Shown here: positions 23,101 to 34,678 of the stretch, in pieces
Layout: every line of letters begins with the position of its first letter
How positions within the stretch are numbered: position 1 is the first letter of the stretch
Source: Paramyrothecium sp. XJ0827
Lineage: Eukaryota > Ascomycota > Sordariomycetes > Hypocreales > Stachybotryaceae
Direction: 5' to 3'
NCBI GenBank assembly: GCA_020881915.1
Contig: JAJFPB010000001.1
Span: forward strand, 310,001-374,000
DNA: 64,000 nucleotides
The notes under the pieces: generated by a model
Seen by the model: the letters and a program-made list of their open reading frames with translations, nothing else
The model's database searches: none
What the model was told of the DNA's origin: nothing
Translations under genes and position numbers: made by a program

Positions 23101-25560
23101 ACTATTAAAAATAAAATATTTTTACCCCTTATTACTAAAATAAGAGATTACTTATATAATAAAATAATTTTTATTATACTTAATCTTAAAGGTATTTATA
23201 ATCTAATTAAAATAAAGAAAGAAAATAAATAGAAGACTATATTTTATATAAAATTTAGACTCTTTAAAATCTTAGTAATACTATTTAGTTTAATTAATAT
23301 ACTAGCTATATTCTAATAAATAATTAACTATATTCTAAGAGAATTTATAAATAACTTTATTATTATTTACTTAAATAATATACTTATTTTCTTAGAGAAT
23401 AAAGAATAATATAAAGAGTATATATATAAAGTACTTTAAGTACTATAAGATACTAAACTTCTAGTAGAACCTACTAAGAGTAACTTCTATATATATAAAG
23501 TAGATTTCCTTAAATATATTATTTAATTTAATAAGATTTAAATAAAGAAAAGTAAGATTATAGTAATTAAAGAATAAAAACCCCCTATAAATAATATTAA
23601 AGATATTTAGAGTTTTCTAGGATTTATAAACTATTATAAATACTTTATTAAATACTTTAAAAAGATTACTAAATTACTAATAGATTTAACTAAGAAAGAT
23701 ATATCTTTTAAGTAGATCTTAGAAGCCTAATAAGCCTTTAAGGAAATTAAAGAATAAATTATTAGTAAATCTATTCTAATAACTTTTAACCTAAAGAAGT
23801 AAATTATTCTAGAAACTAATACCTCTAACTATACCCTTAGTACTACTATTAAATAAATAGAAAATAATAAACTCTTATACCCTATTACTTTCTAATCTAA
23901 AAAAATCACTAGATCCCTACTTTACTACTTTATCTATAATAAAGAATTTATAGTAATTATTAAAGTATTTAAGGAATTTTAATATTATCTTATAGGTATA
24001 GAATATAAGATTAAGATCTATATTAATTACTAGAATATTACTTACTTTATTATAACTTAAACCCTAATAGTAAAATAAATCTACTATATAGAAATACTTA
24101 TATTCTTTAATTATAAAATTATTTATTAGAAAGGATCTAAGAATAAATATACTAATATACTTAGTTAGAAAAGTAAATATAAGTAAGAAATCCCTAAGGT
24201 AATATAATAACTACTATACCTAAATTTAGAAGAAAACTATAAGTAGAAAACTATTAATCTAATTAAAATCTATAGAATTAAAATAGAAGATAAGTAGTAT
24301 AATAAAATCAGAGAATAAAGTAAAAAATATATTATATATATTATAGAAGTACCTATAGAAGTAAGTATAGAATATAGTAATATACCTATATATAATAACT
24401 AAATATAGATCTTAGAAGAAATATAAAAAGAAATTCTAATTAAAATCCACAGATATTATACTATTAGATATAAGGAAATTAAAAAAAATTATAGAAGTAG
24501 TATATTAGATATATAGCTACCCTAGAATAAAGAAAGATATAAAGAGAGTTATAAGAAAATATAATATCTATAATAAAACTAAGGCCTTAAGATATAAACC
24601 TTATAAATACCTTAAACTACTACTAGTACTAACTAGACCTTAGTAATTAATCTTATAGGACTTTATTATTAAGCTCCCCCAATTAAAGAAACTAAGCTCT
24701 AAAGATAACTATAATAGCATTTTTATTATTATTAATAAGCTTACTAAATATACCTATTTTATTACCTATAATAAGGTAACTAATACTAAAGATATAGTAT
24801 ATTACTTTTATAAATATATTATAAGCTAATATAGTATACTAGAAGAAATTATTTTTAATAGAGGACCTATATTTATATCTAAATTCTAGTAAGAATTAGT
24901 AGCTCTCTTAGGTATTAATTATAAGCTAAGTACTACTTACTACCTATAGATAAATAGATAAATAGAATATATAAATTAAACCTTAGAATAATATCTCTAC
25001 TACTATATTAACTACTAGTAGAAGAATTAGGTAAAATAGCTACCTATAGTATAATACTACTATAATAGTACTAAGTTAGAAATTACTAAAATATTACTAT
25101 TTTATATAAATTATAGATTTAAATTAACTATTAAGTATATTAAATATAAGGGATCTCTTAATAAACTAGCTATTATTAAGGCAAGAGAACTTAAATAATT
25201 ATATAATATAATAAAATAAGAAATCTTATTTATAAATTAGAAAATAAAGAAATACTATAATATAAAAAGATTACTAGAGCTAATCTTTAAGGAGAGAAAT
25301 ATAGTCTACTTACTTAAAAAAAATATAAGAATAATATAATTAAGTAATAAACTAGATTATAAAAAACTTAAATCCTTTAAAATCTTATATAGAATTAAGA
25401 ATATTAACTATAAATTAGAACTTCTAAATATAATAAAATACTACTTAGTATTTTATATAGTACTCCTAGAACTAGTACTTAATAATAAATCTATAGAAGA
25501 AATTATTAAGGTACTTATAGAAAAAAAAGAATATAAAGTAAAATAAATACTTATATATAA
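20140..25560 (+). pseudogene. degenerate gag-pol of the Gypsy element
   Basis: There is no long open frame on either strand, but conserved blocks survive in order. These are a nucleocapsid knuckle, an RT core resembling KKNRKLYLYIDYY and YLNNILIF, an RNase H core, integrase HHCC-region and DDE-region fragments, and RYKPYKYL preceding the DDE block. Boundaries are approximate because stops are everywhere. Nonfunctional. Confidence 0.7.
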
Positions 25561-26363
25561 ATAAACTAAAAATGGAGAAGAACTATATTTTATTAAATAA
25601 AAAAACTACAATAAAAATAAGAATATATAGGAACTACTTAAGCACTTCCTTAATACTAAATAAAAAATTACCTAGTTCTAGATATAGGCTTAGATAAAGA
25701 ATTAAAATTAAAACTAGCTATATTTTAATTAATAATACTAAAACCCCCTACTAGCTAAACTAACTTAATTAATTACTAAATATCTATAGGAGAAGTCTTA
25801 GTATTAGCTTTAGTAACCCTATAATTAAATAGCTTAGTACTTTTTACTTTAATCTTAGTATATACTATATAAATCTAATTTAACTTTATAACTACCTTAG
25901 TAACTAATACTATTACCTTCTTCTTTTAATAAAATAAACTCTTATACTAATTAAGAAAATAATTTATTAGAGCTAAGGAAGTTAGAAACTATATAAGTAT
26001 AAGTAAAAGGGGTAGAAAATAAATAATAAGAAGTAATAAGAACCCTATTATAAGAATAGCTATAACTAGTATATTTACTACAATAAGTCTTCTTATAAGG
26101 AAATTTATACTTATACTTATATTTAAAATAATAAGAATATAGTATATTAGTAGGCTCTTTAAAAATAGTAGTAAAATAAAATAATAACTTATACTTAAGA
26201 GTTTTTTAGGATTTAGATTTTTTAATATAACCTAATATAGTATTAGTATATTAGTAGAAGAATAAAGAAAAGGAGAAGGGACCTATATATATAATAAGAA
26301 CTAATAACCTTAAGTATATCTAATACTAGGCTATAAGACTTAGCCTTAAAGAGAGAAGTATTA

Positions 26364-26977
26364 TATTATAATCTAACCTAAAGATTATAACTAAGCTATA
26401 GAATATTATATAATATAATATATAAATACTATATTAGTCTTATATTACTAGCCTTGGGATAGACTAGCCCCTATACTACTAATTTAACCTATAAGCTAGC
26501 CCTAATATACTAGCCTAAATTAGATACTAGTATAAAAGAAGGGCTAAAAATAAGAAGCTAGAAATAGAAGAATAGAAATAGAAAAAATATCTAATAAAAA
26601 TAGGGACCTACTAGGAAGAAGATTCTTATAAATAAGACTAGAAGTATAAAAGTACTACTAAAAGAGATTACCTTCTATAATACTCCTAGGAGTATTATAT
26701 ATTATAATCTAAGGAGTACTCTTCTATATACTCTAGGAAAAGGGAACTATATATATAAATAGGAGATTCTATATATTATATCTAGATTAGAATCTACTAG
26801 CTATTAATAATATATAGTCCCTAAGATAACCTTTATTACACTATTCTCTTATAGACTAGTAATAACCTCTTATATACTTTAGATACTTTCCTATTATTCT
26901 ATCTAAGGATAAATAAAACCCTAGTAATCCTTAGTTACCCTATACCTTTTGGTGTAAGGTTACCCCCAATTATTATA
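26364..26977 (+). repeat. right LTR
   Basis: This is the 614-bp partner of 19055-19668, followed by the TATTT duplication. It is slightly less depleted in G and C near its 3' end (around 26940-26970) than the left copy. Confidence 0.8.
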
Positions 26978-26982
26978 TATTT
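26978..26982. repeat. right 5-bp target duplication of Gypsy element
   Basis: TATTT matches 19050-19054 and defines the point where the retrotransposon entered the MULE. Confidence 0.5.
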
Positions 26983-29730
26983 ATAGCTATTTTACTTAGT
27001 ATTATCCTATAGATCTTATAGTTCCTTTTTTTTTATAAGTAAGTAAAAGTATAGTTATTTATATACTCTAGTATTTATTTTTAAACTTTCTACTAATTTA
27101 AAATTAAGATATACTATTATTTCTTCTTCTAATTAATCCCTAATTACTTTCCCTAGCTTATATTACTTTCCTATATATTTAAAATCTAGGTAGTAGATAT
27201 AACTTACTTAACTATATTAAGTAGATAAGCCTATTGCTTTATAATATAATTAATTAGACTTTAAAGAGCCTCTAGGCTATTATTAATACTATCTTTCCCT
27301 TATAGCTAAATATCTATTAAAGATTTTAATAGGGTAATTAAATAGTAAAGTAGTTTCTTCTAGTAGCTTTAGAAGTAAGAGAATATATATAATAGTATAT
27401 ATAGATATAAGTATTAACTTATATATTATACTATTAGCTAATATTTACTTTATAATATATATAGTAGATATATATAATATATATATATAGGTAGATATAA
27501 ATAACTCTATAGATACTAAATTAGGAGAAGCCCTAGTAGGTAATATAGGCTTTGCTATAATAGAAGACTTTTATTATCTTTAAATAGAGTAATTCTTTGA
27601 TCTTATATTATAGCTAGAGGTACTATAATTACTATAGGTAGGTAGCTTCCTTGGTTGCTATATAGCTTTAATGTATTTATGCCTACTAGGCTTCCTTTAA
27701 GTACTTAATTTAGGTATAATAGAGTTAGTAATATAATTAACTTAATAAATAGGCTTAAGAAGTATTTTTAAATTAGTATTTTACTATAGGTATTAATACC
27801 TATAGAAGTAAGTTAATAAGAGACTCTCCCCTTATTTATAGAGGGGCTAAAGAATATATATATATAGAAGCCCTTAAGATTAAGTAAACCTACTAGTATA
27901 TATAGGAAATTACTCTTTATTAAAGAGTCTTTCCCTTTATTATTTAACCTTTACTAATACTTAATATAAGACCTAGTTATAGATAGCTTTATATAAGGGC
28001 CTAAAGAAATATAGTAGTATTTATATATATTAATTTACTGTTATTTCTAAGATTAAATAATTAATTAAGAATATAATTCTTAATTAACTTCTAAGCTTAA
28101 AAAAGATCTAATATTAATATTATAAGATATTCCTTAATAAGGCTATAAATGCCCTTAATTCTTAAAGTTACTATATTATTAAAGTAAAGGAATTAATTTA
28201 CTTAAGCTTTAATAAGGTATTCCTTATAAATATTAAGCTATATATCTTTAATATAAAGAATCTTATTATAATAAGAGTCCTAATATTTATTTTCTATAGC
28301 TTATAAGGCTATATTATAAATTACCTTATTTTTAGTATATAGGATTATATACTAGTAATTATTAAAATTAAGCTAAGCTTCCTAGCCCTACTTATTTATA
28401 ATATTACCTATAATTTCCTTTATAAATATAGGTTAATAATTTTAAAGGACTACTTTATTAGTATATTATATATATAGTAATATAGCTATATTTAGGAAGT
28501 AAGAACTTACTATATTTATATAGCCTAGTATATAATCTATAAGAATAATTAGGGGAAGCTAAATACTAATATTAGTATAGATATCTTAAAGTACTAGTAA
28601 TATCTATTTATAATCTTTCTTCTACTTACTATTAAGGAATATAAAGGTAATATAAAAAGTATAGTCGCAGGTATTAATCTTAATAATATTAAGTAGTAGT
28701 ATTTTATACTTATTAATCTTATATATATAGTCTAATAGTATAATATCTAAATACTTTTAAGTAAATCTAAGTAAATCTAAATAAGTAAATAGTATACTAG
28801 TTACCTATTATTTCTTATTAAATTAGATAATACTATAGAAGCCTTTCTCTTTAAGTTAATATAAAAGAGCCTATATACTACTTTAGCTATATAATTTAGC
28901 TTATTAATCTAATATAATTTAATTATAGATATTCTTTTTTATAGCTCTTATTAATATATAATTATAAAGGAAAGTCTATATCTCCTTTAGCTATATACTA
29001 GAGTTTAAAAGGTAGCTAATAGTTTCCTAGTTAAGGGCTAATAGCTTATATAGTTAAGAGTAATTACTTTTATAAATACTTGGCTTATAATTATAAGTTA
29101 TATTAAGTATATTTTAATAATACTATACTATTTAATAGCCCCTATCTAGTAATTTCTTTATATTAATAAAGAATATATATTATATAGATTATAAGTCTAT
29201 TTCCTAGGAATAATTCTAATAAGTACTAGAGCCCCTATAATTATAATTATAGATATATATAATTATTCTCTTATCTAACTTCTTATAGTAAGACCTACCT
29301 ATAATAAAAATATATTTATATATTAATACCTAGTTATTAATAGATATAAGAAGTACTTCCTATAAGCTATATTTAGCTTCTAGGGGTAAATTATTAAATC
29401 CTAAAGGATCTATATAAAGTAAAGAGAGATTATTATTTAGTAATAGATTATTATTAGGCAAGAAGCTCTCTATATTTATATATTAAGTTACATAGAGATA
29501 TCTATTAAGGAGGGAAAATACTATATTTAGGTATAGTAATTATAGGCTATAATTTCATATAATTATAAAGATTAGGTAATATATAATATAATATAGTAGA
29601 TATAGAGGGAAAAAAAATACTATTATATTTCTTAGACTTTACTAAATAACTTAATATATTTTTTTTATTTCTACTATTTTATTTAAGTGCGCTATTATAA
29701 GCTATATTATTTAGGAGAAAATTATGTGTG
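26983..29730 (-). pseudogene. MULE transposase relic
   Basis: Read on the minus strand, a block around 28560-28680 translates to CDYTFYITFIFLNS followed by KKDYK. This resembles the conserved MULE-domain stretch in which an aromatic-rich beta strand precedes an E-x-x-Y-x-W helix. Further minus-strand frames leftward keep short open blocks interrupted by RIP-type stops. No intact frame exists. Direction implies the transposase started near the right terminus and ran into the left arm, and was split by the Gypsy insertion. The MULE assignment rests on the 9-bp duplication, the long inverted repeats and this trace together. Confidence 0.6.
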
Positions 29731-29805
29731 GTGTTGAACTTATATAATCCACATGGGGCCCCATGTGGTCTAAAAACACGGGTCCCCGTGAGGGTAGACC
29801 CCCCC
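29731..29805 (-). repeat. MULE right terminal inverted repeat
   Basis: This is the reverse complement of the left repeat (74 of 75 identical), ending in seven C residues. The two further C residues belong to the target duplication. It carries the same 20-bp palindrome. Confidence 0.9.
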
Positions 29806-29814
29806 CCAGATACA
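29806..29814. repeat. right 9-bp target site duplication of MULE
   Basis: CCAGATACA matches CCAGATGCA at 18148-18156 except for one transition. Confidence 0.75.
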
Positions 29815-30606
29815 TAGTTATTGAGTCACGCACGACATGATGAAAAGAATGCCCAAGCCAGTAAATCAAGGTTAGAAAGGGCTTGCTATAACAATAGCAG
29901 CGCAATGGAAGACTTTCTGTCGGAAAAGAAAATGTTGCCGTTCAACACGGCGGGAAAAGTTGAAATTATCCTCGATGCCTTGCCCTCTAATTTTCAAGCT
30001 TGCCCAAGATGGGGAATAGCTCATGTCGAATGTCCGAGAAGGTGCGGCAGCCAAGAGTTGTAGTCGTGTCAAATGATCAGGACAATTGCTTGAAATAGCA
30101 CAACATGCATTCTTTGGTTTGTCCCGAGTTAGATCTGGTGGAATCCAGGGGAGTCTTCTGGTCACATTTTACTGGTAATCCAGACTTGCTCGTACGTTGC
30201 ACTAGTATTCGCAAAGTGATCATCGCGAGAGTTGCGTGTACGATAGCAGAAACCTTTCATTATTCATCGTGGTTTTAATTACATTGCATCAGACTAGGCT
30301 CGTGGCTTTCTAGTCATCGGAAAATGAGGGAAAGAAAGAGTGAACACCAGTAAGGGAGGAGAGGGCTCCTCCAAATCTGGGTGCTAGATAACACAAAGTT
30401 GACCCCTCCGTCCGTGTACACTTAGGTAGATGTCATTTCTGTTCCTAAGACACGAATTATTGTGTTATAAGAAATCACGCAAAGCTTTTGGTTGACCTGG
30501 GACATGATGGACGCAGACTGTGTTCATGGTCTATTGTACACAAGTCGCGCGGAGAGCCACCTGATTGCTTTGGATGTAAAACTCCTAGTCTTCTTTTTCT
30601 GATACA
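29815..30606. other. intergenic right of transposon, no gene seen
   Basis: Normal-composition sequence resumes immediately after the target duplication. Only short open frames are present. If the transposon is removed, no continuous gene is restored across the insertion site, so it landed in noncoding DNA as far as can be seen. Confidence 0.4.
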
Positions 30607-31228
30607 TTAATTAGGGACAGGGAAGTTGATGGATGCCTTGAGGCAGGTGATTCTCTCGTCGTCGTCGGAATAGACATCGGCGATCAAGTTGTATGTTCCC
30701 TGCCAATGTTAGTAAGTTTCTGTAGTTCGAGTGATTGCGGACGTACAGGAGGGATAATTGCAGGTATATCAAAGCTTTTGGTAATATCCAGACGCCCCTT
30801 GTCAACAGGACAGCTCAAGTCAACATTGCTTAACTGTTCGCAGAGGTCTGCTGTAGTGGAAAGCAATTGAATAAGGCCGTACTTGACGCTGACCTTGGCA
30901 TATGCACCTCGTGTAATATAATCCTTGACGGTGCCCTTGAGGGTAATTTTTAGCTGTTTCCCCCTAGGTGACAGAATATTAGCTAGGTTTGCACAAATGA
31001 TACAGCATTTGCATACGCCTTTGGTGGGTTAGGCGAGATATCGATGCTATCGATCTCGAGACGATCGCCCTGACGGTTGGAGTGACAGAACTCCAATGGG
31101 GAGTCGCCCGGAACTTTCACGCTATCAGTAGAAGCGAGCTGTCGAACATTTTGGGACCCAAGACTTAGCGCAGCAGCCTGCGCCAGCAAGGAGGTGAGAT
31201 GTAAGGCAAAGGTGAGAAACTTCATCAT
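30607..31228 (-). CDS. NPC2/ML-domain phosphatidylglycerol/phosphatidylinositol transfer protein
   Basis: The three-exon model is 31228-31017, 30963-30747 and 30699-30607, 173 aa, with introns of 53 and 47 bp. A signal peptide (MMKFLTFALHLTSLLAQAAA) precedes a short pro-region. The ML domain follows from VPGDSPLEFCHSN through IDISPNPPKA, KGTVKDYITRGAY, TTADLCEQL and SCPVDKGRLDITKS to ITCLKASINFP. This is the pattern and length of fungal NPC2-type lipid-transfer proteins, with the usual disulphide Cys positions (FC, LCEQ, SCP, TCL). It is expected in the vacuole/endosome lumen or secreted, binding phosphatidylglycerol, phosphatidylinositol or sterols. The start is the first of two adjacent ATGs; the frame upstream opens only with TTG. 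Confidence 0.92.
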
Positions 31229-32832
31229 GATTGTGCTTGTATTAATGACCGAGCTCAATTAGAAGAAAGCAATGGTGTAGTTTAGAATAATTAGAGTGAG
31301 CCAGGACTCTTCTTATATTTTGAACAAGATTACTCAATCGGAGTATTGATCGCCTTGCAGCAGTATATGATGACCAATCACATGACCGTTCATGATGATC
31401 AGTGATATCATGACCTCTTTTGTGTCACTCAAGGACCAGAGGGAGCTTCCGCATTAGTTCTTCGGATGCCCTTTGTTGTTTGAGACAGTTTTGCATCATA
31501 TGGAACATATTTTTTCAAGTGTAGTTTTGCTACACCAGAAAGGTTGCAAGAAACACACGAAAGAAGACATTCTTAATAAGCCCGGGAATCGAAAGCCAAC
31601 CCTTGTGAATAGAAACATTGAATGGTTCATCGAAGGTATGACGAAGTCATCATGGTATTGTGGAACTCGCTTTCTAGTGTGCTTCAGCTGACCAGTCCTG
31701 GTCCCGAGGTCTTATGAAATAACGCGTTTGTCTCAGCTCGGTTGACCGGCAACTTACTTCGAGAGTTTATGCACATCGAGCTGAGTCCCTGAGTTGAAGA
31801 GGGATTCAGAATCAGTATTATGTATTTGTACAACTGTTCCGTGCCTTTTGTCTGCCTCTGCCTCAATGTGAGACCAGGCAAGTCAATCGCTGGGTCATAC
31901 AGAGTGTGATCAATGGGTCATCTGAACCAAGGTGAAGGTCAACTACAAGTACGCGGAACTACAATTAATCCTGGGATCTTAGCGAGAAAATTCCACGACT
32001 TTTTCTCCGTACCTCTAACTTCTGAAGTGTCCCTGCGGCACCCAAAGTCTGTGACACAATGTCTCAGGGAGACAACAAGGGCGGTCTCTGGACCTTCTGC
32101 CTATATCGTAAGTGTCCACCCATCTGGAACAAGCAGGGCGTTGTGGAACGTACTGAAATCTGTCTTGGCTAAGTTTTTAGGACGTAAGCCGGAAAGGTCG
32201 CGGAGGATGGATGACAGAGTCGATTAAAATCGCATAGCCAAAGGCACGGCCGAGTCCAGATTATGAGAGGCCAAAAAGGAACAATGGCTTAAGTCTAGAA
32301 CACGAAGCTAGGTTATCTTTGTCAATGAAAGTTCCCATAGGAGTAAATCTTATATCATTGCTCATATCGTCGCTTTGGAAATATTTTGAAAGAGAAATAC
32401 AGGATGGTTCACTTGACGAGTAATGGCATCTGCAGGCTCAACCCGAGAAAATTCCATCCTTACGCGTGCCTGTCTTGGTATTATTCTCATGAGCCGGCTA
32501 TTTCTTTACAACAGAGTTGAATAAAACCTGGCTATAGGTACAACGCTATTTAGACAATCCTTGGTTAGAGCCCCAACTTGGTCAGAATTGTTGCAAAAGT
32601 GCAGTACAACAAACCAATGTTCCTATGCCTCGTTTCTTGTACTTGGTTCCAAATCACATATGACAATATCCCTGCTGAGAAAGACATAAATGTGTCTATT
32701 GTAAAGGCACGAGGCTCCACGGGATGGGACTAATTGGCTTATCGTCCCGTCGTGGAACTTTTGTCCAAGCTCCATCGGCCTTATAATCCGGGTGCAAAAA
32801 CATGTGATTTATATGTCACATGTTCCTCTCTA
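31229..32832. other. intergenic, no supported gene
   Basis: This 1.6-kb gap between a minus-strand gene start and a minus-strand gene end holds open frames up to 104 codons (31913-32227, +). They show no domain or start context that would support a call. No repeat was recognised. Confidence 0.4.
31313..31318 (-). promoter_or_regulatory. possible TATA element of the NPC2-type gene
   Basis: ATATAA on the minus strand, about 85 bp upstream of the ATG at 31228. It is a motif match only. Confidence 0.25.
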
Positions 32833-34678
32833 TCAAATACTACCTAGGGTAAGGAACCCACTAAGAAGGGTTGGTACCATAATTACTAGCTGACATAGAA
32901 TACTCCCATGCCACATATACCTCCACCGGATCCTCCAGGAAGTTAAATAATTTGGCACATAATCCAGCCATAGGTGATAATTTTCACCTGGATCTGGGAG
33001 TAGTGGCGTTGTGTGAAAGCCTCTGTTCCCCATGTCTATGTACCAGATTGTAGTCCATAGATAGAGAGCTCCAAATGTGCTAGGATGCTCTTCCCAGCAC
33101 CTCTTCCAAACTTCGCCTGCGTAGGTAGCCAGTTGATTCCTATCATACGAAGTGGGCGCTTGAAACCCCTCCTTGTTGAGTATAGATTTTGTAGGTGGAT
33201 TGAGAGTTATGTCCTTCATAACGTTATCAATGGCTAAATAGCCGGCCTGTTTATCATCAGTGAGGATGCGATACACCTCCCCAGCGGCTTCTCGTAGTCC
33301 CATAAGGGGGTTCATCTCTCGCGGCCTGCCTCTGGGTTTGACCTTGTTAAATCGTTCCAAACACGTAGCGTCAGACTCGGTGTATTTGGGTTCGCGGAGT
33401 TTCCAAACTGAATTGCGGAGTTTTCGACATTCATCACAACCCGATCGGTCATGACATTTCTGCTCACACCTCAGCTGCCATCGACGGTCAAAGACTAGTT
33501 GTTCCCATAGAAGAAGAGCTAATGATATATCTCTTCCGATAAGAGAAAACTTTTGTCTACGCCCGGTTTGACAATCCAAGTATTCCTCGCGACCTTCCGA
33601 AACCCGTGGTAGTGTTGGAATTGAAGGTGTTCTATTTCCATAGAGCCAGGAGGCAAGATGGTGTAATCTCTTTTCATCATCAGGGATATTGGCAATTAGA
33701 CCCGTGACTAATCTATTTACGGATGCTCTGCAGCCCCGTAATGTCCATTCGTCGTTGATGTCCATCGGCCGGAAGTATTTCTTGGCGGATTCCAGAAGAG
33801 CTTGCTCGCAAGCGAGGCTATAACTGACGACTAACCTGAAGCTAGAGGCAGTGCGGCGAGATTGGTACCATGGTTTTGCCGACGGTAGGATGTGAGCTAG
33901 GCCTGTTTGCCCTGCCGAGATTAATGGGACTCTAATATCATCCATTTCGTATCGATGAGCAAGCTCCGTATCGAAGACAGGGTTTTTGTATGATGCAAAA
34001 ACGATGTAGGTAAGTAAAACATAACCGGCAATAGTGAGACATCCAAGAAGATATAATCGAGACTGGAGGGCTCCTGCTGCCGCCCAAATAGTTGGAACAC
34101 CAATAAGCAACAATGGGATAATTGCTTCTCGTTTACGACGCTTGGCTATAGATATTTGGTAAGCATTAAGCTTCGAAATGGCCAACATTGAAGGGAGGCA
34201 ATATGCAACCTTTACCCGCGCGGCGACGAAAAAACACCCAGCGCTCCATAAACCACCACAGAAAAACACCGTCCAGCAGCCAGGGCGCGAATGCCATCCT
34301 ACCCCAGAACTGGAATCCTTGCCACCAATGGGGGGTTTGAAGATGATAAATCCCCTGACAGGCATCCCAATGAAATGTAGCAAATGGTAAAATGATAGTC
34401 CACGGAATAACGACAAGTCCCATGAGGAGCCACATTATATCATCTGTGGAACAATAAAATCTCTCACTTAATGTGTACCCCTTTCGCCGTACCCGAATCT
34501 GAAAACAAAGTAAGAATAAGGAGCCGGAAAGAGCAATGCTCAAATGAAACGAGCTTGCAAATTTGAGCTCGTCACCAGAATGTGTGTTTAACATTAATGT
34601 TCTATTTCTGCAAGTCTCGGTGAAGTTGAGCTCAGGAAGTGCGTCGGGAGCAGACTTGAAGTCTGGTGGATTAGCCAT
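32833..34678 (-). CDS. multi-pass membrane protein of unknown function
   Basis: The two-exon model is 34678-34216 and 34145-32833, 591 aa. The 70-bp GT-AG intron is required to join the two reading frames (RRRAAKRRKREA across the junction). The ATG at 34678 has a good context (GTCATGG); the longer frame upstream opens with TTG. Hydrophobic helices appear at about residues 35-55, 75-97 and 115-140, then two after the junction (IIPLLLIGVPTIWAAAGAL and LYLLGCLTIAGYVLLTYIVFA). About 350 hydrophilic residues follow, with a Cys cluster (CEQKCHDRSGCDECRKL) and many Trp residues near the C-terminus, ending in one more short hydrophobic segment. I do not recognise the family. The Cys cluster could bind zinc or form disulphides. 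Confidence 0.78.

Larger units (their letters stand above)
19055..26977 (+). mobile_element. Ty3/Gypsy LTR retrotransposon, RIP-inactivated
   Basis: This 7.9-kb element has two aligned 614-bp LTRs. Between them, in the plus direction, degenerate translations show a zinc-knuckle relic (about 20830-20880). Reverse transcriptase follows (about 22980-23700), with the catalytic YxDD now reading YLNN near 23370. Next are an RNase H ETNTSNY relic (about 23815) and integrase relics (about 24440-24700), including DFIIKLP. The order RT-RH-IN is that of Ty3/Gypsy. Changes such as D-to-N and H-to-Y, and stops in place of Gln, Arg and Trp, are those expected from C-to-T and G-to-A transitions. Confidence 0.85.
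18157..29805. mobile_element. RIP-mutated Mutator-like (MULE) DNA transposon with nested Gypsy element
   Basis: This 11,649-bp unit is bounded by 75-bp terminal inverted repeats and a 9-bp target duplication. Removing the nested retrotransposon (19055-26977) leaves an element of about 3.7 kb, a normal size for an autonomous MULE. The interior is extremely A+T-rich, almost free of CpA/TpG and full of stops in all frames, as expected from RIP. The minus strand of 26983-29730 retains transposase traces. Host sequence resumes with normal composition on both sides. Confidence 0.85.

Noticed and set aside
18232..29730. Low-complexity A+T block as a centromere or mitochondrial insert
   Set aside because: Terminal inverted repeats, target duplications, LTR pairs and retroviral-order domain relics identify it as a RIP-mutated nested transposon.
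34166..34416. Frameshift in the membrane-protein gene where two minus-strand frames overlap
   Set aside because: A 70-bp GT-AG intron (34146-34215) joins the two frames cleanly, so no frameshift is needed.
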